Numbered from the stretch's first letter, positions 33,698-43,522 are shown. The stretch: DNA of 64,000 nucleotides from Cryobacterium sp. PH31-AA6 (GCF_030063195.1 NZ_JASISS010000006.1:62001-126000), one strand, 5' to 3'. The notes: generated by a model not told the origin, from the letters alone. Program-made: numbers and translations.

Positions 33698-34768
33698 CTA
33701 ACTGGATCGCTCGACGATCGTGTCGGCGAAGCGGGTGAGCGCCTTCTTCACGGATCCGTCGGGCAGGGGGGAGAGCGCGGCAACGGCGGCGTGCGCCCAG
33801 CCGTGCGCCTCGGTGAGGGTCTGGGCGGTCACGTCGTGCTCGCGGAGGGCGGCGATCGCCGAGTCTGCGGCCTCGCCGGTGGCGCCGCCGCCGGTCATCA
33901 CGTCGCGTTCGAGCCGGGCCAGCAGCGCCGCGGCGCCGATGTCGTGCGGGGCGCGCTCCCGGAGTCGAAGCACCGGCAGGGTGGCAACGCCGGCCCGAAG
34001 GTCCGTGCCGGCGATCTTTCCGGTTTCCTGCGGCTGGGGTGACAGGTCGAGTACGTCGTCGATGAGCTGGAAGGCGACGCCGATCTTCTCGCCGAACTGC
34101 ACGACCGGCAGCTCATAGTCGTCGGACGCGTCGGAAAAGATGACGCCGGCCTGGGCGGCGGACGCGATGAGCGAACCGGTCTTATCGGACAGCACCTGGA
34201 TGTAGTGCTCCACCGGGTCCTCGCCGTCGTGCGGGCCCACGGTCTCGTGCAGCTGGCCGAGGACGAGACGCTCGAAGGTATCGGCCTGCAGGCGGATCGC
34301 ACGCTCGCCGAGTCTGGCCATCAACTGGCTGGCTCGGGCGAACAGGAGGTCCCCGGTGAGGATCGCAATCGAGTTGCCCCACACGGTCTGGGCGCTGGGC
34401 ACCCCGCGGCGTTGGTGCGCGTCGTCCATCACGTCGTCGTGGTAGAGCGAAGCCAGATGGGTGATCTCGATCGCGGTTGCCGCGGTGACCACGTCGTCGA
34501 GCACCCCGCTGCCCAGGTGGGCGGTCAGGAGGGCGAGCATGGGACGCACCCGTTTGCCGCCCGCGTTGAGCAGGTAGCGACTGGTGACGTTCGCGATCTC
34601 GTCGGCGAAGGTGACCTCGCCGAGCAGGCTGGCCTCGACCTGCTCGAGGCCGACGTCGATGCCGGAAGCCAGGCCGCGGTCGTCCTTGGACGAGAAAATG
34701 CGATCGCTGAGGCCGAGCTGGCTCGTCACGGAAGAGCCGCGGCGGAACAGGGGCACACTCGGTTTCAC
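33698..34768 (-). CDS. long-chain polyprenyl diphosphate synthase (menaquinone side chain)
   Basis: A 356-residue all-helical trans-prenyltransferase. The first Asp-rich motif is YHDDVMDDAHQRRG and the second is FQLIDDVLDLS; GGKRVRPM binds IPP. A small residue before the first Asp-rich motif (LASLYHDD) is consistent with long-chain products. Its position between ubiE/menG and the flavoprotein, near other men genes, indicates that it makes the menaquinone tail (hepta- to decaprenyl; length not readable). Confidence 0.92.
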   Translation of the reverse strand: MKPSVPLFRRGSSVTSQLGLSDRIFSSKDDRGLASGIDVGLEQVEASLLGEVTFADEIANVTSRYLLNAGGKRVRPMLALLTAHLGSGVLDDVVTAATAIEITHLASLYHDDVMDDAHQRRGVPSAQTVWGNSIAILTGDLLFARASQLMARLGERAIRLQADTFERLVLGQLHETVGPHDGEDPVEHYIQVLSDKTGSLIASAAQAGVIFSDASDDYELPVVQFGEKIGVAFQLIDDVLDLSPQPQETGKIAGTDLRAGVATLPVLRLRERAPHDIGAAALLARLERDVMTGGGATGEAADSAIAALREHDVTAQTLTEAHGWAHAAVAALSPLPDGSVKKALTRFADTIVERSS

Positions 34769-34800
34769 TCGGTCAGCCTATCGATCGGAACTGGGAGGGC

Positions 34801-35541
34801 TCAGGATGTGGTGTCCGCTGTGCTCGTGTCCGCTTCGTCCGCGGGTTTCACTCCGCGATGCAGGGCCACGATGCCCAGAGACAGGTTGCGGTAGGCCACG
34901 GCCTCGTAGCCGGCAGCGCGCAGCCAGGCGCTGAGGGTGGACTGGTTCGGCCAGGCCGCGATCGATTCGCCCAGGTAGTCGTAGGCCTCGGCGTTCGAGG
35001 AGGCGAGCTTCACGACCATCGGCATGACGTGGTTGAGGTAGGCGAAGTAGGCGGCCCGGATCGGCGTGAACGGCGGGGTGGAGAACTCGCAGATCACGAC
35101 TCGTCCGCCGGGCCTGGTCACCCGGTAGAACTCGGCGAGGGCCTTCCTGGGCTCGACCACGTTGCGCAGGCCGAAGGAGATGGTCACGGCGTCGAATTCG
35201 TTGTCGGCGAAGGGCAGCGCGGTGGCGTCGGCCTGCACGAACTCGATCAACGGGTTGCCGGCGTGACGTTCCCGGCCGACCTGGATCATGCCCGCGGAGA
35301 AGTCGGCGGCGACGACGTGCGCGCCGGTCCGGGTCAGCGCGGCGCTCGAGGTGCCGGTGCCGGCCGCGATGTCGAGGATGCGGTCGCCCGACTGCGGGGC
35401 GACGGCGCGTGTCGCGGCCATCCGCCAGAGCGCCGCGTTTCCGACCGACAACACCGCGTTGGTGCGGTCGTAATGGGTCGAGACCTGGTCGAACATGGCA
35501 GCAACCTGCTCGGGCTGCTTGTTCAGGTCTGCTCTGCTCAC
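34801..35541 (-). CDS. menG: demethylmenaquinone methyltransferase
   Basis: A 246-residue SAM-dependent methyltransferase of the UbiE/MenG family. It starts with KQPEQVAAMFDQVSTHYDRT. The SAM motif I is ILDIAAGTGTSS, followed by VVAADFSAGMI and the family signature ISFGLRNVVEPRKAL, then VICEFSTPP. It catalyses the last step of menaquinone synthesis (C-methylation of DMK). The C-terminal acidic tail (ADEADTSTADTTS) is unusual but short. It is the first gene of the minus-strand unit and divergent from menF with 63 bases between. Confidence 0.93.
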   Translation of the reverse strand: MSRADLNKQPEQVAAMFDQVSTHYDRTNAVLSVGNAALWRMAATRAVAPQSGDRILDIAAGTGTSSAALTRTGAHVVAADFSAGMIQVGRERHAGNPLIEFVQADATALPFADNEFDAVTISFGLRNVVEPRKALAEFYRVTRPGGRVVICEFSTPPFTPIRAAYFAYLNHVMPMVVKLASSNAEAYDYLGESIAAWPNQSTLSAWLRAAGYEAVAYRNLSLGIVALHRGVKPADEADTSTADTTS

Positions 35542-35604
35542 TCCCCTAGTCTAGATTGCCAAAGGACAAGCCTGGCATCCACCCCGCTGGCATAGGCTGG
35601 GCGA

Positions 35605-36837
35605 GTGAATGCGCAGGCCCTGACGGTCGAAACCACTGCTATCGCCGACGTCCGCCAACTTGTCCTCCTGCTCGACAGCCGCGAACCGCTGCTGTGGATG
35701 CGCCGCAACCAGGGCCTGGCCGGCATCGGCACCGCGCTGCGGCTGGAGTTCTCCGGTCCCACCCGGCTGACGGATGCCGCGGCCGCCTGGCGCGACGTCG
35801 CCGCCGCCGCGACCGTGACCGATCCACTCGGTCGCACCGGCACCGGGCTGCTTGCCTTCGGGGCATTCGCCTTCGACGCGTCCTCGACCCAGTCCAGTGT
35901 GCTGATCGTGCCCCAGGTCATCGTCGGCCGCGAGGACGGCCAGTGCTGGGTCACCCGCATCTGGCCCACGGGGGGAACGAAGCCGGAGTTGCCGCTCGCC
36001 CTGCGCCCACTCGGCCACGAATACCGCATCTCGCTTCTGCCCGGGGCGCTCCCCGCCGACGGTTACCGCACCGCGGTGGGCGAAGCCGTCGGCCGAATCG
36101 CCGCCGCCCAACTCAACAAGGTCGTGCTGGCACGCGACCTCGTCGGGCACCTGCCCGCCGAGTCCGACCTGCGCCGGGCCGTGAGCGAACTCGCCCTCGG
36201 TTACCCGGACTGCTGGACCTACGCGGTCGACGGACTCGTCGGGTCGAGCCCGGAGACCCTGATCCGCGCCGACCACGGTGAGGTCAACGCCCGGGTGCTG
36301 GCCGGCACGATGTCCCGCGGGGCCGACGCTGCGGCGGACCTTGAGGCCGCCCTTCACCTCGCCACCTCGTCCAAGGACGGCGACGAGCACGCGTTCGCCG
36401 TGCAGAGCGTGCTGGCGTCGCTGCGTCCACACACCTCGCACCTGACCACCAGCGAGATCCCCTTCACCGTGAAGCTGCCCAATCTCTGGCACCTCGCGAC
36501 GGATGTCGAGGGCACCCTCAGCGACGGGTCGACCTCGCTCGACCTCATTGCGGCGATGCATCCGACCGCCGCGGTGGCCGGCACCCCGACCGAGTCCGCG
36601 CTCGCCCTGATCCGTGAGCTGGAGCCGTTCGATCGCGGCCGGTACGCCGGCCCGGTCGGCTGGGTCGGCGCCGACGGGGACGGAGAGTGGGCGATCGCGC
36701 TGCGCTGCGCGCAGGTCACCCCGACCGGTGACGTGACGGCCTATGCCGGTTGCGGCATCGTGCTGGACTCGGAGCCTGACCGGGAACTGGCCGAGACCCG
36801 GATGAAGTTCCGCCCGATCGTCGAGGCGTTCGGCTGA
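35605..36837 (+). CDS. menF: isochorismate synthase
   Basis: A 410-residue chorismate-utilising enzyme. The C-terminal MST domain has LNKVVLARDL, GSSPETLI, SSKDGDEHAFAVQSVL, HPTAAVAGTP and FDRGRYAGPVGW, with the acidic Mg2+ residues. It converts chorismate to isochorismate, the entry step to menaquinone. The menaquinone context favours MenF over salicylate or siderophore synthases. GTG start at 35605. It overlaps nothing and ends just before the convergent ppk2. Confidence 0.92.
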   Translation: MNAQALTVETTAIADVRQLVLLLDSREPLLWMRRNQGLAGIGTALRLEFSGPTRLTDAAAAWRDVAAAATVTDPLGRTGTGLLAFGAFAFDASSTQSSVLIVPQVIVGREDGQCWVTRIWPTGGTKPELPLALRPLGHEYRISLLPGALPADGYRTAVGEAVGRIAAAQLNKVVLARDLVGHLPAESDLRRAVSELALGYPDCWTYAVDGLVGSSPETLIRADHGEVNARVLAGTMSRGADAAADLEAALHLATSSKDGDEHAFAVQSVLASLRPHTSHLTTSEIPFTVKLPNLWHLATDVEGTLSDGSTSLDLIAAMHPTAAVAGTPTESALALIRELEPFDRGRYAGPVGWVGADGDGEWAIALRCAQVTPTGDVTAYAGCGIVLDSEPDRELAETRMKFRPIVEAFG

Positions 36838-36861
36838 CCCGACCAGGGTTCACCGGTCCCG

Positions 36862-37725
36862 TCAGGTGGCGGCCAGGCGGGCCTTCTCGGCGGCCACGTC
36901 GAAGTCGGCGGCCGGCCAGTCGAGCTGAAGGCGCTCGAGGGCATCGATGAGCAGGTGCTGCACGGCGAGGCGCGCGTACCATTTCTTCTCGGCCGGCACG
37001 ACGAACCAGGGCGCCATCGGCGTGGACGTGCGCTCCAGGGCAAGCTGGTAGGCCTCCTGGTATTCGTCCCAGCGCAGTCGCTCGTCGACGTCGCCCGGGT
37101 TGTACTTCCAGTGCTTGTCCGGCCGGTCCAGGCGCTCCATCAGGCGTTCCTTCTGGTCGTCGGAACCGATCTGCAGCATCACCTTGACGATCGTGGTTCC
37201 CTCGTCGGCGAGGGCCTGCTCGAAGTCGCGGATCTGGCCGTAGCGGGCCTCCAACTCGTCCGGCGGGGCGAGTCGGCGCACCCGGGCGATCAACACGTCC
37301 TCGTAGTGGGAGCGATCGAACACCCCGATCAGACCGGCATCCGGTAGCCGCTTGCGCACCCGCCAGAGGAAGTCGTGCGAGCGCTCCTCCTCAGTGGGGG
37401 CCTTGAACGCGTAGAGCCGGATGCCCTGGGGGTCGACAGCGCCAACGACGTGCCGCACGATCCCGCCCTTGCCGGCCGTGTCCATTGCCTGCAGAACGAG
37501 CAGCACCCGGCGGGTGTCGCCGAACTTGCTGCGCGCGAAAAGCTTCTCCTGAAGGGTGGACAGCACCTCGGCCCCCTCGGCGAGGGCCTCGTCCGCATTC
37601 TTCTTGTCGACGCCGTCGAAGCCGGGGGTCGAACCGGGGTCGACGTCGGCAAGCCGGAACCCCGCACCGACGCCCAGCCGCACGCTTGGGTCGTCCGTCC
37701 AGAATTTCTTGGTGAGATCGTTCAC
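36862..37725 (-). CDS. ppk2: polyphosphate kinase 2 family protein
   Basis: A 287-residue PPK2 protein. Walker A reads LQAMDTAGKGGIVRHVVGAV and the lid/Walker B region DRSHYEDVLIARV; W(K/H)YNPGDVDERLRWDEYQ is the C-terminal family block. PPK2 enzymes use polyphosphate to phosphorylate nucleotides (NDP or NMP), or the reverse. The class cannot be set by eye. The GTG start at 37725 (VNDLTKKFW) follows GAAGGG; the longer open frame is not supported. Confidence 0.88.
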   Translation of the reverse strand: MNDLTKKFWTDDPSVRLGVGAGFRLADVDPGSTPGFDGVDKKNADEALAEGAEVLSTLQEKLFARSKFGDTRRVLLVLQAMDTAGKGGIVRHVVGAVDPQGIRLYAFKAPTEEERSHDFLWRVRKRLPDAGLIGVFDRSHYEDVLIARVRRLAPPDELEARYGQIRDFEQALADEGTTIVKVMLQIGSDDQKERLMERLDRPDKHWKYNPGDVDERLRWDEYQEAYQLALERTSTPMAPWFVVPAEKKWYARLAVQHLLIDALERLQLDWPAADFDVAAEKARLAAT

Positions 37726-37819
37726 GGTGCACCCTTCGTCACGCTGCAGCCCAGCCGCCGCTGATTGGCCGGTGCACGCCATTCTGGCGCAGCGGCACCT
37801 CGCCGCGCCAGTGCGCCCG

Positions 37820-37841
37820 GCCGGCGGGACCGCCCGCCGGC
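37820..37841 (-). terminator. hairpin after menD
   Basis: A 9-bp stem, GCCGGCGGG / CCCGCCGGC, with a 4-base loop ending at the menD stop. No U-tract; probably a transcript 3' end before ppk2. Confidence 0.55.
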
Positions 37842-39553
37842 TATCGGTCGAGCGGGACCTCGAGGATGCTCGGCCCGGCCGGCGGCATGGTCAGGGCCTG
37901 TTCGAGTTCGCTCCGGGTGGCCGCGCGACGGTACTCCCAGCCGTAGGCGGCCGCGAGTTGCGCGAATTCCATCCGCTGCGGGGTGTAGAGCACCCGGCTG
38001 ATCGATTCCGGCGGAGCGGATGCCGCGACCTCGAGGCCGTCGAAGATCGTGCCGCCGCCGTCATTACCGACGATGACCTGCAGCCGCGGGCGCGCTTCGC
38101 CCGGCGTGAGCAGCAGCGAGCCGGCGTCGTGCAACAGGGCCAGGTCGCCGAGCAGCAGCCGGGTGGTCCCGGCCCCGCGCGGTTCGGGCCCGGCCTGGCT
38201 GGCCAGGGCGATGCCGACCGCGGTGGCCACCGTTCCGTCGATTCCGGCGAGGCCCCGGTTGGAATGCACCGGGATCTTCTTGCCCGACACGAGCCGGTCG
38301 GCCTCCCGGATCAAGCGCGAGGCGCCGAACACGAGCCGGTCATGCGGCCAGGACGCCCGCCACACGGCGTCCACGAGCATCGGCCGGGTCACCGGGGCGC
38401 GCAGGGCGGCGAGCTCGGCCCGGCTCATGCCGCGGGCGTTGATCGGCGGCGTAGCCAGATCAGCCGAGCCGTCCAGCAGCTGGCGACTGGTCATCACCCA
38501 ACGGCCGAGCCATTCCCGTGCCTCGCGGGTGCCGGCAGCGGCGACGGCCGTCTCGTCCGCGACGACGGACCGGGCGAAGACGCGCACCCGGTGTCCGGGG
38601 TTGAACCATTCGGTGCCGGTCGCGGCCACCACGATGATGTCGACCCCATCGCGCTGGAGGAGTTCCGGAACTTCCCGGCTGAGCGTGGGATGCCCGAACA
38701 CGACGGCGCGCTCCACCCGGCCGCCGAACTCGTCGGCGCGCAGGAGCTCCCGGTAGGCAGCCACCAGGTTCGGGCCGAAGCGCGCACCGCTGCTCACCTC
38801 CGCGAGCAGCGGCCAGCCGCCGGCCCTGGCGAAGGCCTCCGCCTGGGGCCCGGAGCCGGTTCCGGCGATGACCACGGTGCCTGGTCCGGCCGCCACGGTC
38901 ACCGGTGCTTTCGGTTCCGGCGCCGTCCGCACCGGGGCGGGATCCTCGAATGCCGGGAGAGCCAGGTTCGACAGGTCTACCGCCGCGGAGAGTGGCTCCC
39001 TGAAGGCGAGGTTGAGCTGCACGGGGCCCGGTGCTGCCGAGTCCCGGCCGGTGGCGGCATCCCTCGCCTGCCGGGCCAGTTCCGTGGCGGCTTCGGTCTC
39101 CTCCGGCCGCCCGGCAGGAGCGGGAACGTCGACACAGAGCCGCGTGGCCGGGCCGAACAACCCGGGTTGCACCGTCGTCTGGTTCGAGCGGATGCCGCGC
39201 ATCTCGTCGGGTCGGTCGGCCGTGAGCAGGATCAGTGGCACCCCCGAGTGGTGTGCCTCGAGCACGGCCGGGTGCAGATTGGCCACGGCGGTTCCGGAGG
39301 TGCAGACCGTCAGGACCGGGCGCCCGGACTCCACGGCCAGGCCGATGGCCAGGAATCCGGCGCTGCGCTCGTCGATGCGCACGTGCAGCCGGATCCGGCC
39401 GAGCCGCTCGAGTTCCGCGGCGACGAGGGCGAGGGCCTGGGACCGGGCGCCGGGGCTGAGCACCACGTCGCGCACGCCGAGGCGAACGAACTCACCGAGC
39501 AGCGCGACGCTGAAATCGGTGGCCGGGCTGCCGCTGCCTGACGCCTCAGGCAT
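37841..39553 (-). CDS. menD: SEPHCHC synthase
   Basis: A 570-residue thiamine-diphosphate enzyme. The N-terminal Pyr domain contains [30 protein letters not shown] (catalytic Glu region) and [19 protein letters not shown]. The C-terminal PP domain has [20 protein letters not shown] and [16 protein letters not shown] (GDL...D Mg/ThDP motif). It joins isochorismate and 2-oxoglutarate to form SEPHCHC in menaquinone synthesis. The ATG at 39553 is chosen; the frame extends upstream only by running antisense-like through the neighbour's low-complexity tail. It overlaps the upstream gene by 8 bases. Confidence 0.93.
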   Translation of the reverse strand: MPEASGSGSPATDFSVALLGEFVRLGVRDVVLSPGARSQALALVAAELERLGRIRLHVRIDERSAGFLAIGLAVESGRPVLTVCTSGTAVANLHPAVLEAHHSGVPLILLTADRPDEMRGIRSNQTTVQPGLFGPATRLCVDVPAPAGRPEETEAATELARQARDAATGRDSAAPGPVQLNLAFREPLSAAVDLSNLALPAFEDPAPVRTAPEPKAPVTVAAGPGTVVIAGTGSGPQAEAFARAGGWPLLAEVSSGARFGPNLVAAYRELLRADEFGGRVERAVVFGHPTLSREVPELLQRDGVDIIVVAATGTEWFNPGHRVRVFARSVVADETAVAAAGTREAREWLGRWVMTSRQLLDGSADLATPPINARGMSRAELAALRAPVTRPMLVDAVWRASWPHDRLVFGASRLIREADRLVSGKKIPVHSNRGLAGIDGTVATAVGIALASQAGPEPRGAGTTRLLLGDLALLHDAGSLLLTPGEARPRLQVIVGNDGGGTIFDGLEVAASAPPESISRVLYTPQRMEFAQLAAAYGWEYRRAATRSELEQALTMPPAGPSILEVPLDR

Positions 39554-40034
39554 CCCGTCGGCCGGGCAGTTCGCCGTCGCCCGGATCTGCCTGGTCGGGG
39601 TCGAAACCGGCCTTGCCGGTCGACCCGGATTTGCCCGTCGTTCCCGACTTGTCGGTCGTTGGGGACTTGTCGGTCGTCCCGGTCGTCCCGGTCGAGCCTG
39701 CGGAGCCGGTGCGCGGATCGGGCTTGTCGAGGTCGGCCAGTTCCTGTTCAAGGGCGCGGATGCGCTCCTCGTCGGTTTTCTGCCGGTCGAGGCCCTTGAG
39801 GAAATCGAGGTCGTCGTCGGGGGCCATCGAACGGGCGACGCCCGCGCCGCGGCGGCCGCGGCCCACGATCAGCCAGAGCAGGGGGCCGACGACCGGAACC
39901 AGGAAAATGACGAAGAGCCAGACCCAGCGCGGAAGTCCCCGCACCCGGTTATGGGCGGTGGTCGCGCAGTCGACCAGGGAGTAGACGGTCAGAATGATGA
40001 CCGCTAGCCCGACGACAATCCACACCTTCACCAT
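39546..40034 (-). CDS. PLDc_N-domain membrane protein with low-complexity tail
   Basis: A 162-residue protein. Residues about 1-60 match the PLDc_N (phospholipase D nuclease N-terminal) two-helix module: [52 protein letters not shown] charged segment follows, then a Thr/Ser/Gly/Lys-rich tail of degenerate TTGKSG-type repeats. There is no PLD catalytic domain. The tail's last codons overlap the menD start, so the two are translationally coupled. Function unknown. Confidence 0.75.
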   Translation of the reverse strand: MVKVWIVVGLAVIILTVYSLVDCATTAHNRVRGLPRWVWLFVIFLVPVVGPLLWLIVGRGRRGAGVARSMAPDDDLDFLKGLDRQKTDEERIRALEQELADLDKPDPRTGSAGSTGTTGTTDKSPTTDKSGTTGKSGSTGKAGFDPDQADPGDGELPGRRDA

Positions 40035-40103
40035 CTGGTCATTCTAGGGTGCCCAGCCGGGAGATCGGTGTGTGGTGCGGGGAGGGCGACCTAAGCTGGA
40101 AAC

Positions 40104-40403
40104 ATGAAAGCTGTTCCCGCCTGGTTGTCCTACTCGATCTACCGCGTGCTCATGTTCGCGGTGCCGCTCACGCTTCTGCTCGCCATGCAGATCACCTGGT
40201 GGATCGCCGCCCTCGTCGCCGCCCTGATCGGCGTGTGCCTGTCGTACCTCTTCCTGCGGAAGCCGCGCGAGAAGGTCGCTCTCGGTCTCTACCAGGCCCG
40301 CCACCCCAGCCAGGCGACGGTTCACCCGGATGCCGACGCCGAGGACGCCTCGATCGACCGGGCCGCCGACGAGTCGCTACAGCGCGAACGCCAGAGCGAG
40401 TAA
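40104..40403 (+). CDS. DUF4229 small membrane protein
   Basis: A 99-residue protein with two hydrophobic helices (SIYRVLMFAVPLTLLLAMQI and WWIAALVAALIGVCLSYLFL), then LRKPREKVALGLYQARH and an acidic tail, the layout of DUF4229 proteins, which in actinobacteria often sit beside men genes. Its last 27 bases overlap the 3' end of menA on the opposite strand. Function unknown. Confidence 0.8.
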   Translation: MKAVPAWLSYSIYRVLMFAVPLTLLLAMQITWWIAALVAALIGVCLSYLFLRKPREKVALGLYQARHPSQATVHPDADAEDASIDRAADESLQRERQSE

Positions 40404-41384
40404 CACGCCGTAGGCCAGTGCGGCAAGGCTGGTCAGCTTGAGCGCCAGCACGAGTTCCTTCGACGTCTTCGCGGTGACCGTGATCAGGGCCGCCGGAGCG
40501 GCGAGGAACAACACGAAGAACGTGAGCCACGCCAGCGGGTAGAAGAGCCCGAAGAAGCCCGCGATCAGGAACGGCGCGAGCAGGAAGACGCAGAACACGA
40601 CCCGCGACGCCGTACCGCCGATGAGCACGGCGAGGGTTCGCTTGCCTGAGGCCCGGTCGGGCTCGATGTCGCGCAGGTTGTTCACCATCAACACCGCGCA
40701 GGCGATCAGGCCGATCCCGATGCCGCTCAACCAGCTCTCGGTGTTGACGGTGCCGACCTGCACATAGGTGGTCCCCCCGGTGGCGACGAGCCCGAAGAAC
40801 ACGAACACGAACACCTCGCCGAGGCCGAAGTAGCCGTACGGGCGTCGACCGCCGGTGTAGAACCAGGCGGCGACGATGGCCGCGGCCCCGACGAGCAGCA
40901 ACCACCACTGGCCGGTCAGCACCACGAGGGTGAGGCCGGCGAGCGCGGCGAGCGCGAAGAAGGCCAGGGCGACGGAGAGGACAGCCTTCGGCCGGGCCGC
41001 GCCGCCCCCGGTCAGCCTGGCCGGGCCGATCCGGTTGGCATCGGTGCCGCGGATGCCGTCGGAGTAGTCGTTCGCGTAGTTCACACCGATCTGCAGGCAG
41101 AGCGCCACCATCAACGCGAGCAGTGCGCGCACCCAGTGATAGCTGCCCGGTTCGGTGGCGACGATGGCTGCCCCGGTTCCGAGCGCCACGGGTGCGATCG
41201 CGAGCGGCAGGGTGCGCAGGCGCGCCCCGGATACCCAGTCGGCCGCCGTCGCGGGCCGCCCCGACACCAACCCGGGCCTCCGCGGGGCGTTCCGCTTGGC
41301 GGGGTTGCCCGATTTACCCGGTCCCGCCGTCCGGCCTGACCCGGACTTCGAGCCGGTGGATGTCGAGGGGGTCAAACGCTGCAT
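40377..41384 (-). CDS. menA: 1,4-dihydroxy-2-naphthoate polyprenyltransferase
   Basis: A 335-residue UbiA-family membrane enzyme with about nine helices. Asp-rich motifs: NYANDYSDGIRGTDANR (prenyl-PP/Mg2+) and MVNNLRDIEPDRASGKRTLA. It attaches the polyprenyl tail to DHNA, giving demethylmenaquinone. ATG at 41384 is preferred because GAGG lies 6 bases upstream; a GTG at 41417 is possible. It is the last gene of menB-menE-menA; its end overlaps DUF4229 in convergent orientation. Confidence 0.92.
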   Translation of the reverse strand: MQRLTPSTSTGSKSGSGRTAGPGKSGNPAKRNAPRRPGLVSGRPATAADWVSGARLRTLPLAIAPVALGTGAAIVATEPGSYHWVRALLALMVALCLQIGVNYANDYSDGIRGTDANRIGPARLTGGGAARPKAVLSVALAFFALAALAGLTLVVLTGQWWLLLVGAAAIVAAWFYTGGRRPYGYFGLGEVFVFVFFGLVATGGTTYVQVGTVNTESWLSGIGIGLIACAVLMVNNLRDIEPDRASGKRTLAVLIGGTASRVVFCVFLLAPFLIAGFFGLFYPLAWLTFFVLFLAAPAALITVTAKTSKELVLALKLTSLAALAYGVLLALAFAL

Positions 41385-41426
41385 TTTGGGCCTCGTCGGC
41401 CGCGCTGGTTGTGCCACGCCTTCATG

Positions 41427-42608
41427 CTACTTCTTGGCGGCCGCTGCCAGTCGCGCGAGCCGCTTTCGATCCGGTTTGCCGGAGGCGAGCAGCGGGATCG
41501 CTGCCACGTAGACGAGGCGGGCCGGCCTGGCCGCCGGTCCGAGCGCGGCGGCCGTGGCCATCCTCGCCGCGTCGAGCGGATCCGGCGCCGTGGCCGAGAG
41601 GGGACGCCACGTCGAGCCGGGCTCGGTGGGGACCACGATCACGGGCACCTGGCCCCAGCGGTCATCGTCTGCCGCGACCGCGACGGCCTCGGCCAGCCCG
41701 GGCAGTGCACGCACGACCCGTTCGACGGCGTCGAGCGACACCTTCTCCCCGCCGGAGATGATCACGTTGTCCTGGCGTCCGAGAACCCTGACCAGGCCGT
41801 TGCCGGGGGTGACCTCGCCCAGGTCGCCGGTGCGATACCAGCGCACTCCGTGCTCCCGCCCGAAGCGTTCCGCGGTTCGGTCGGCGTCGCCGAGATACCC
41901 CACGGCGAGTACCGACCCCGAGATCTCGAGCAGCCCGTCCACGGCGCGCACCACGGTGTCACCGATCGCATGCCCGTTGTAGACGCAACCGCCGGACGTT
42001 TCGGACGAACCGTAGGTGCGCAGCACGCGCAGATCGAGTTCCTCAGCCCTGGCCAGAAGCCCGGCGGAGGTCGATTGTCCGCCGACGAGGATGCCGGTGA
42101 ACCGCCTCATGACCGCGAGCAGACGCCGGTCGTCGGCTGCCGCGGCCACGAGCCTCTCCAGCTGGGCCGGCACGAGGGAGGTGAATCGCAGCGGTTCGCT
42201 CAGCCGCTCCGCCTCGGCCCGGAAGGCGGCGGGCTCGAAATGGCCGCCGGCCAGCACGAGCGGGGTGGTTTCGGCCGCGATCGACCGAACGAGCACCTGC
42301 ACGCCCGCGATGTAGTGCGCGGGAAGTGCGAGCAGCCACTGGCCGGCCCCACCGAGGGCGACCGTCGTGGCGGCGGCACTGCTGAGCAGGGCATCGGTGC
42401 CGAGCATGACTCGCTTGGGAGCGTCGGTCGACCCGGAGGTCTCGATCACCACGGCGACCCGGCGTGGCACTGTGGCCGTCGGGAGCCGCTGCGCGGTTCC
42501 GCCGGGCACGGGCAGCAGGGCCGGACCGGCGCCGGCGAGCGCCTCCCGGAGGAGGAGCAGGAGCTCGAGCGGCGCGTCGGACGCAACCGTGCGAAGCTCG
42601 CGGGGCAC
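41427..42608 (-). CDS. menE: o-succinylbenzoate-CoA ligase
   Basis: A 393-residue ANL-superfamily adenylate-forming enzyme. The A3 P-loop is VIETSGSTDAPKRVML, the A5-like segment RTYGSSETSGGCVYNG, the A7 hinge YRTGDLGEV, and GGEKVSLDAVERVV leads to the C-terminal lid with ASGKPDRKRLARLA (catalytic Lys). It activates OSB with ATP and CoA. It is shorter than typical MenE (about 450-490) because the N-terminal part is reduced, as in other actinobacteria. It begins 2 bases before the menB stop region. Confidence 0.92.
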   Translation of the reverse strand: MPRELRTVASDAPLELLLLLREALAGAGPALLPVPGGTAQRLPTATVPRRVAVVIETSGSTDAPKRVMLGTDALLSSAAATTVALGGAGQWLLALPAHYIAGVQVLVRSIAAETTPLVLAGGHFEPAAFRAEAERLSEPLRFTSLVPAQLERLVAAAADDRRLLAVMRRFTGILVGGQSTSAGLLARAEELDLRVLRTYGSSETSGGCVYNGHAIGDTVVRAVDGLLEISGSVLAVGYLGDADRTAERFGREHGVRWYRTGDLGEVTPGNGLVRVLGRQDNVIISGGEKVSLDAVERVVRALPGLAEAVAVAADDDRWGQVPVIVVPTEPGSTWRPLSATAPDPLDAARMATAAALGPAARPARLVYVAAIPLLASGKPDRKRLARLAAAAKK

Positions 42609-42610
42609 GG

Positions 42611-43522
42611 CTAGAACTGCCAGTCGTATGGGCCCCAGTCGGGGTCACGCTTCTCGAGGAACGCGTCGCGCCCCTCGACGGCCTCGTCGGTGCCGTAGGC
42701 GAGGCGGGTGGCCTCCCCCGCGAAGACCTGCTGACCGACGAGGCCGTCGTCGACCGCGTTGAAGGCGAATTTGAGCATCCGGATGGCGGTGGGCGACTTG
42801 GTCAGAATGGTGCGCGCCCAGTCCAGTGCCTCCACCTCGAGCCGGGCGTGCGGCACGACCGCGTTCACGGCGCCCATCTCGAGGGCGCGCTGGGCCGAGT
42901 ACTCGCGGGCGAGGAAGAACACCTCGCGGGCTGCCTTCTGGCCGACCTGGCGGGCGAAGTAGGCGCTGCCGTAGCCGGCGTCGAAGGAGCCGACATCGGC
43001 ATCCGTCTGCTTGAACCTGCCGTGCTCCGCGCTGGCGATGCTGAGGTCGCAGACCACGTGCAGGGAGTGGCCGCCGCCCGCCGCCCAGCCGGGGATGACC
43101 GCGATGACGACCTTGGGCATGAAGCGGATCAGGCGTTGCACCTCGAGGATGTGCAACCGGCCGCCACGGGCCTTGTCGATGCCGGTAGCGGTCTCGCCGT
43201 CGGCGTACTTGTAGCCGTCGCGGCCACGAATGCGCTGGTCACCGCCCGAGCAGAACGCCCAGCCGCCGTCCTTCCGGCTCGGCCCGTTGCCGGTGAGCAG
43301 CACCACGCCGATCCGGGGGTTGATCCTCGCGTCTTCCAACGCCGCGTGCAGCTCGTCTACGGTGTGCGGGCGGAACGCGTTCCGCACCTCCGGCCGATTG
43401 AAGGCGACCCGCGCGATCCGGCCGGTCAGGTCGTGGTGGTAGGTCACGTCGGTGAGGCCGTCGAACCCGTCGACCTCCCGCCACTGGCTCGGATCGAAGA
43501 TTTCGGACACCTGTTCGGTCAT
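42611..43522 (-). CDS. menB: 1,4-dihydroxy-2-naphthoyl-CoA synthase
   Basis: A 303-residue crotonase-fold enzyme. It shows CSGGDQRIRGRDGYKYADGE, PGWAAGGGHSLHVVCDLSIA (oxyanion hole) and DVGSFDAGYGSAYFARQVG (catalytic Asp), with C-terminal RDAFLEKRDPDWGPYDW, all typical of MenB. It cyclises OSB-CoA to DHNA-CoA. It is the first gene of menB-menE-menA and has a good promoter at 43584-43613. Confidence 0.96.
   Translation of the reverse strand: MTEQVSEIFDPSQWREVDGFDGLTDVTYHHDLTGRIARVAFNRPEVRNAFRPHTVDELHAALEDARINPRIGVVLLTGNGPSRKDGGWAFCSGGDQRIRGRDGYKYADGETATGIDKARGGRLHILEVQRLIRFMPKVVIAVIPGWAAGGGHSLHVVCDLSIASAEHGRFKQTDADVGSFDAGYGSAYFARQVGQKAAREVFFLAREYSAQRALEMGAVNAVVPHARLEVEALDWARTILTKSPTAIRMLKFAFNAVDDGLVGQQVFAGEATRLAYGTDEAVEGRDAFLEKRDPDWGPYDWQF

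Noticed and set aside
39554-39751. N-terminal extension of menD
   Set aside because: The extra residues are Pro/Arg/Ser low complexity and come from the out-of-frame tail of the PLDc_N gene; the MenD domain starts right after the Met at 39553.
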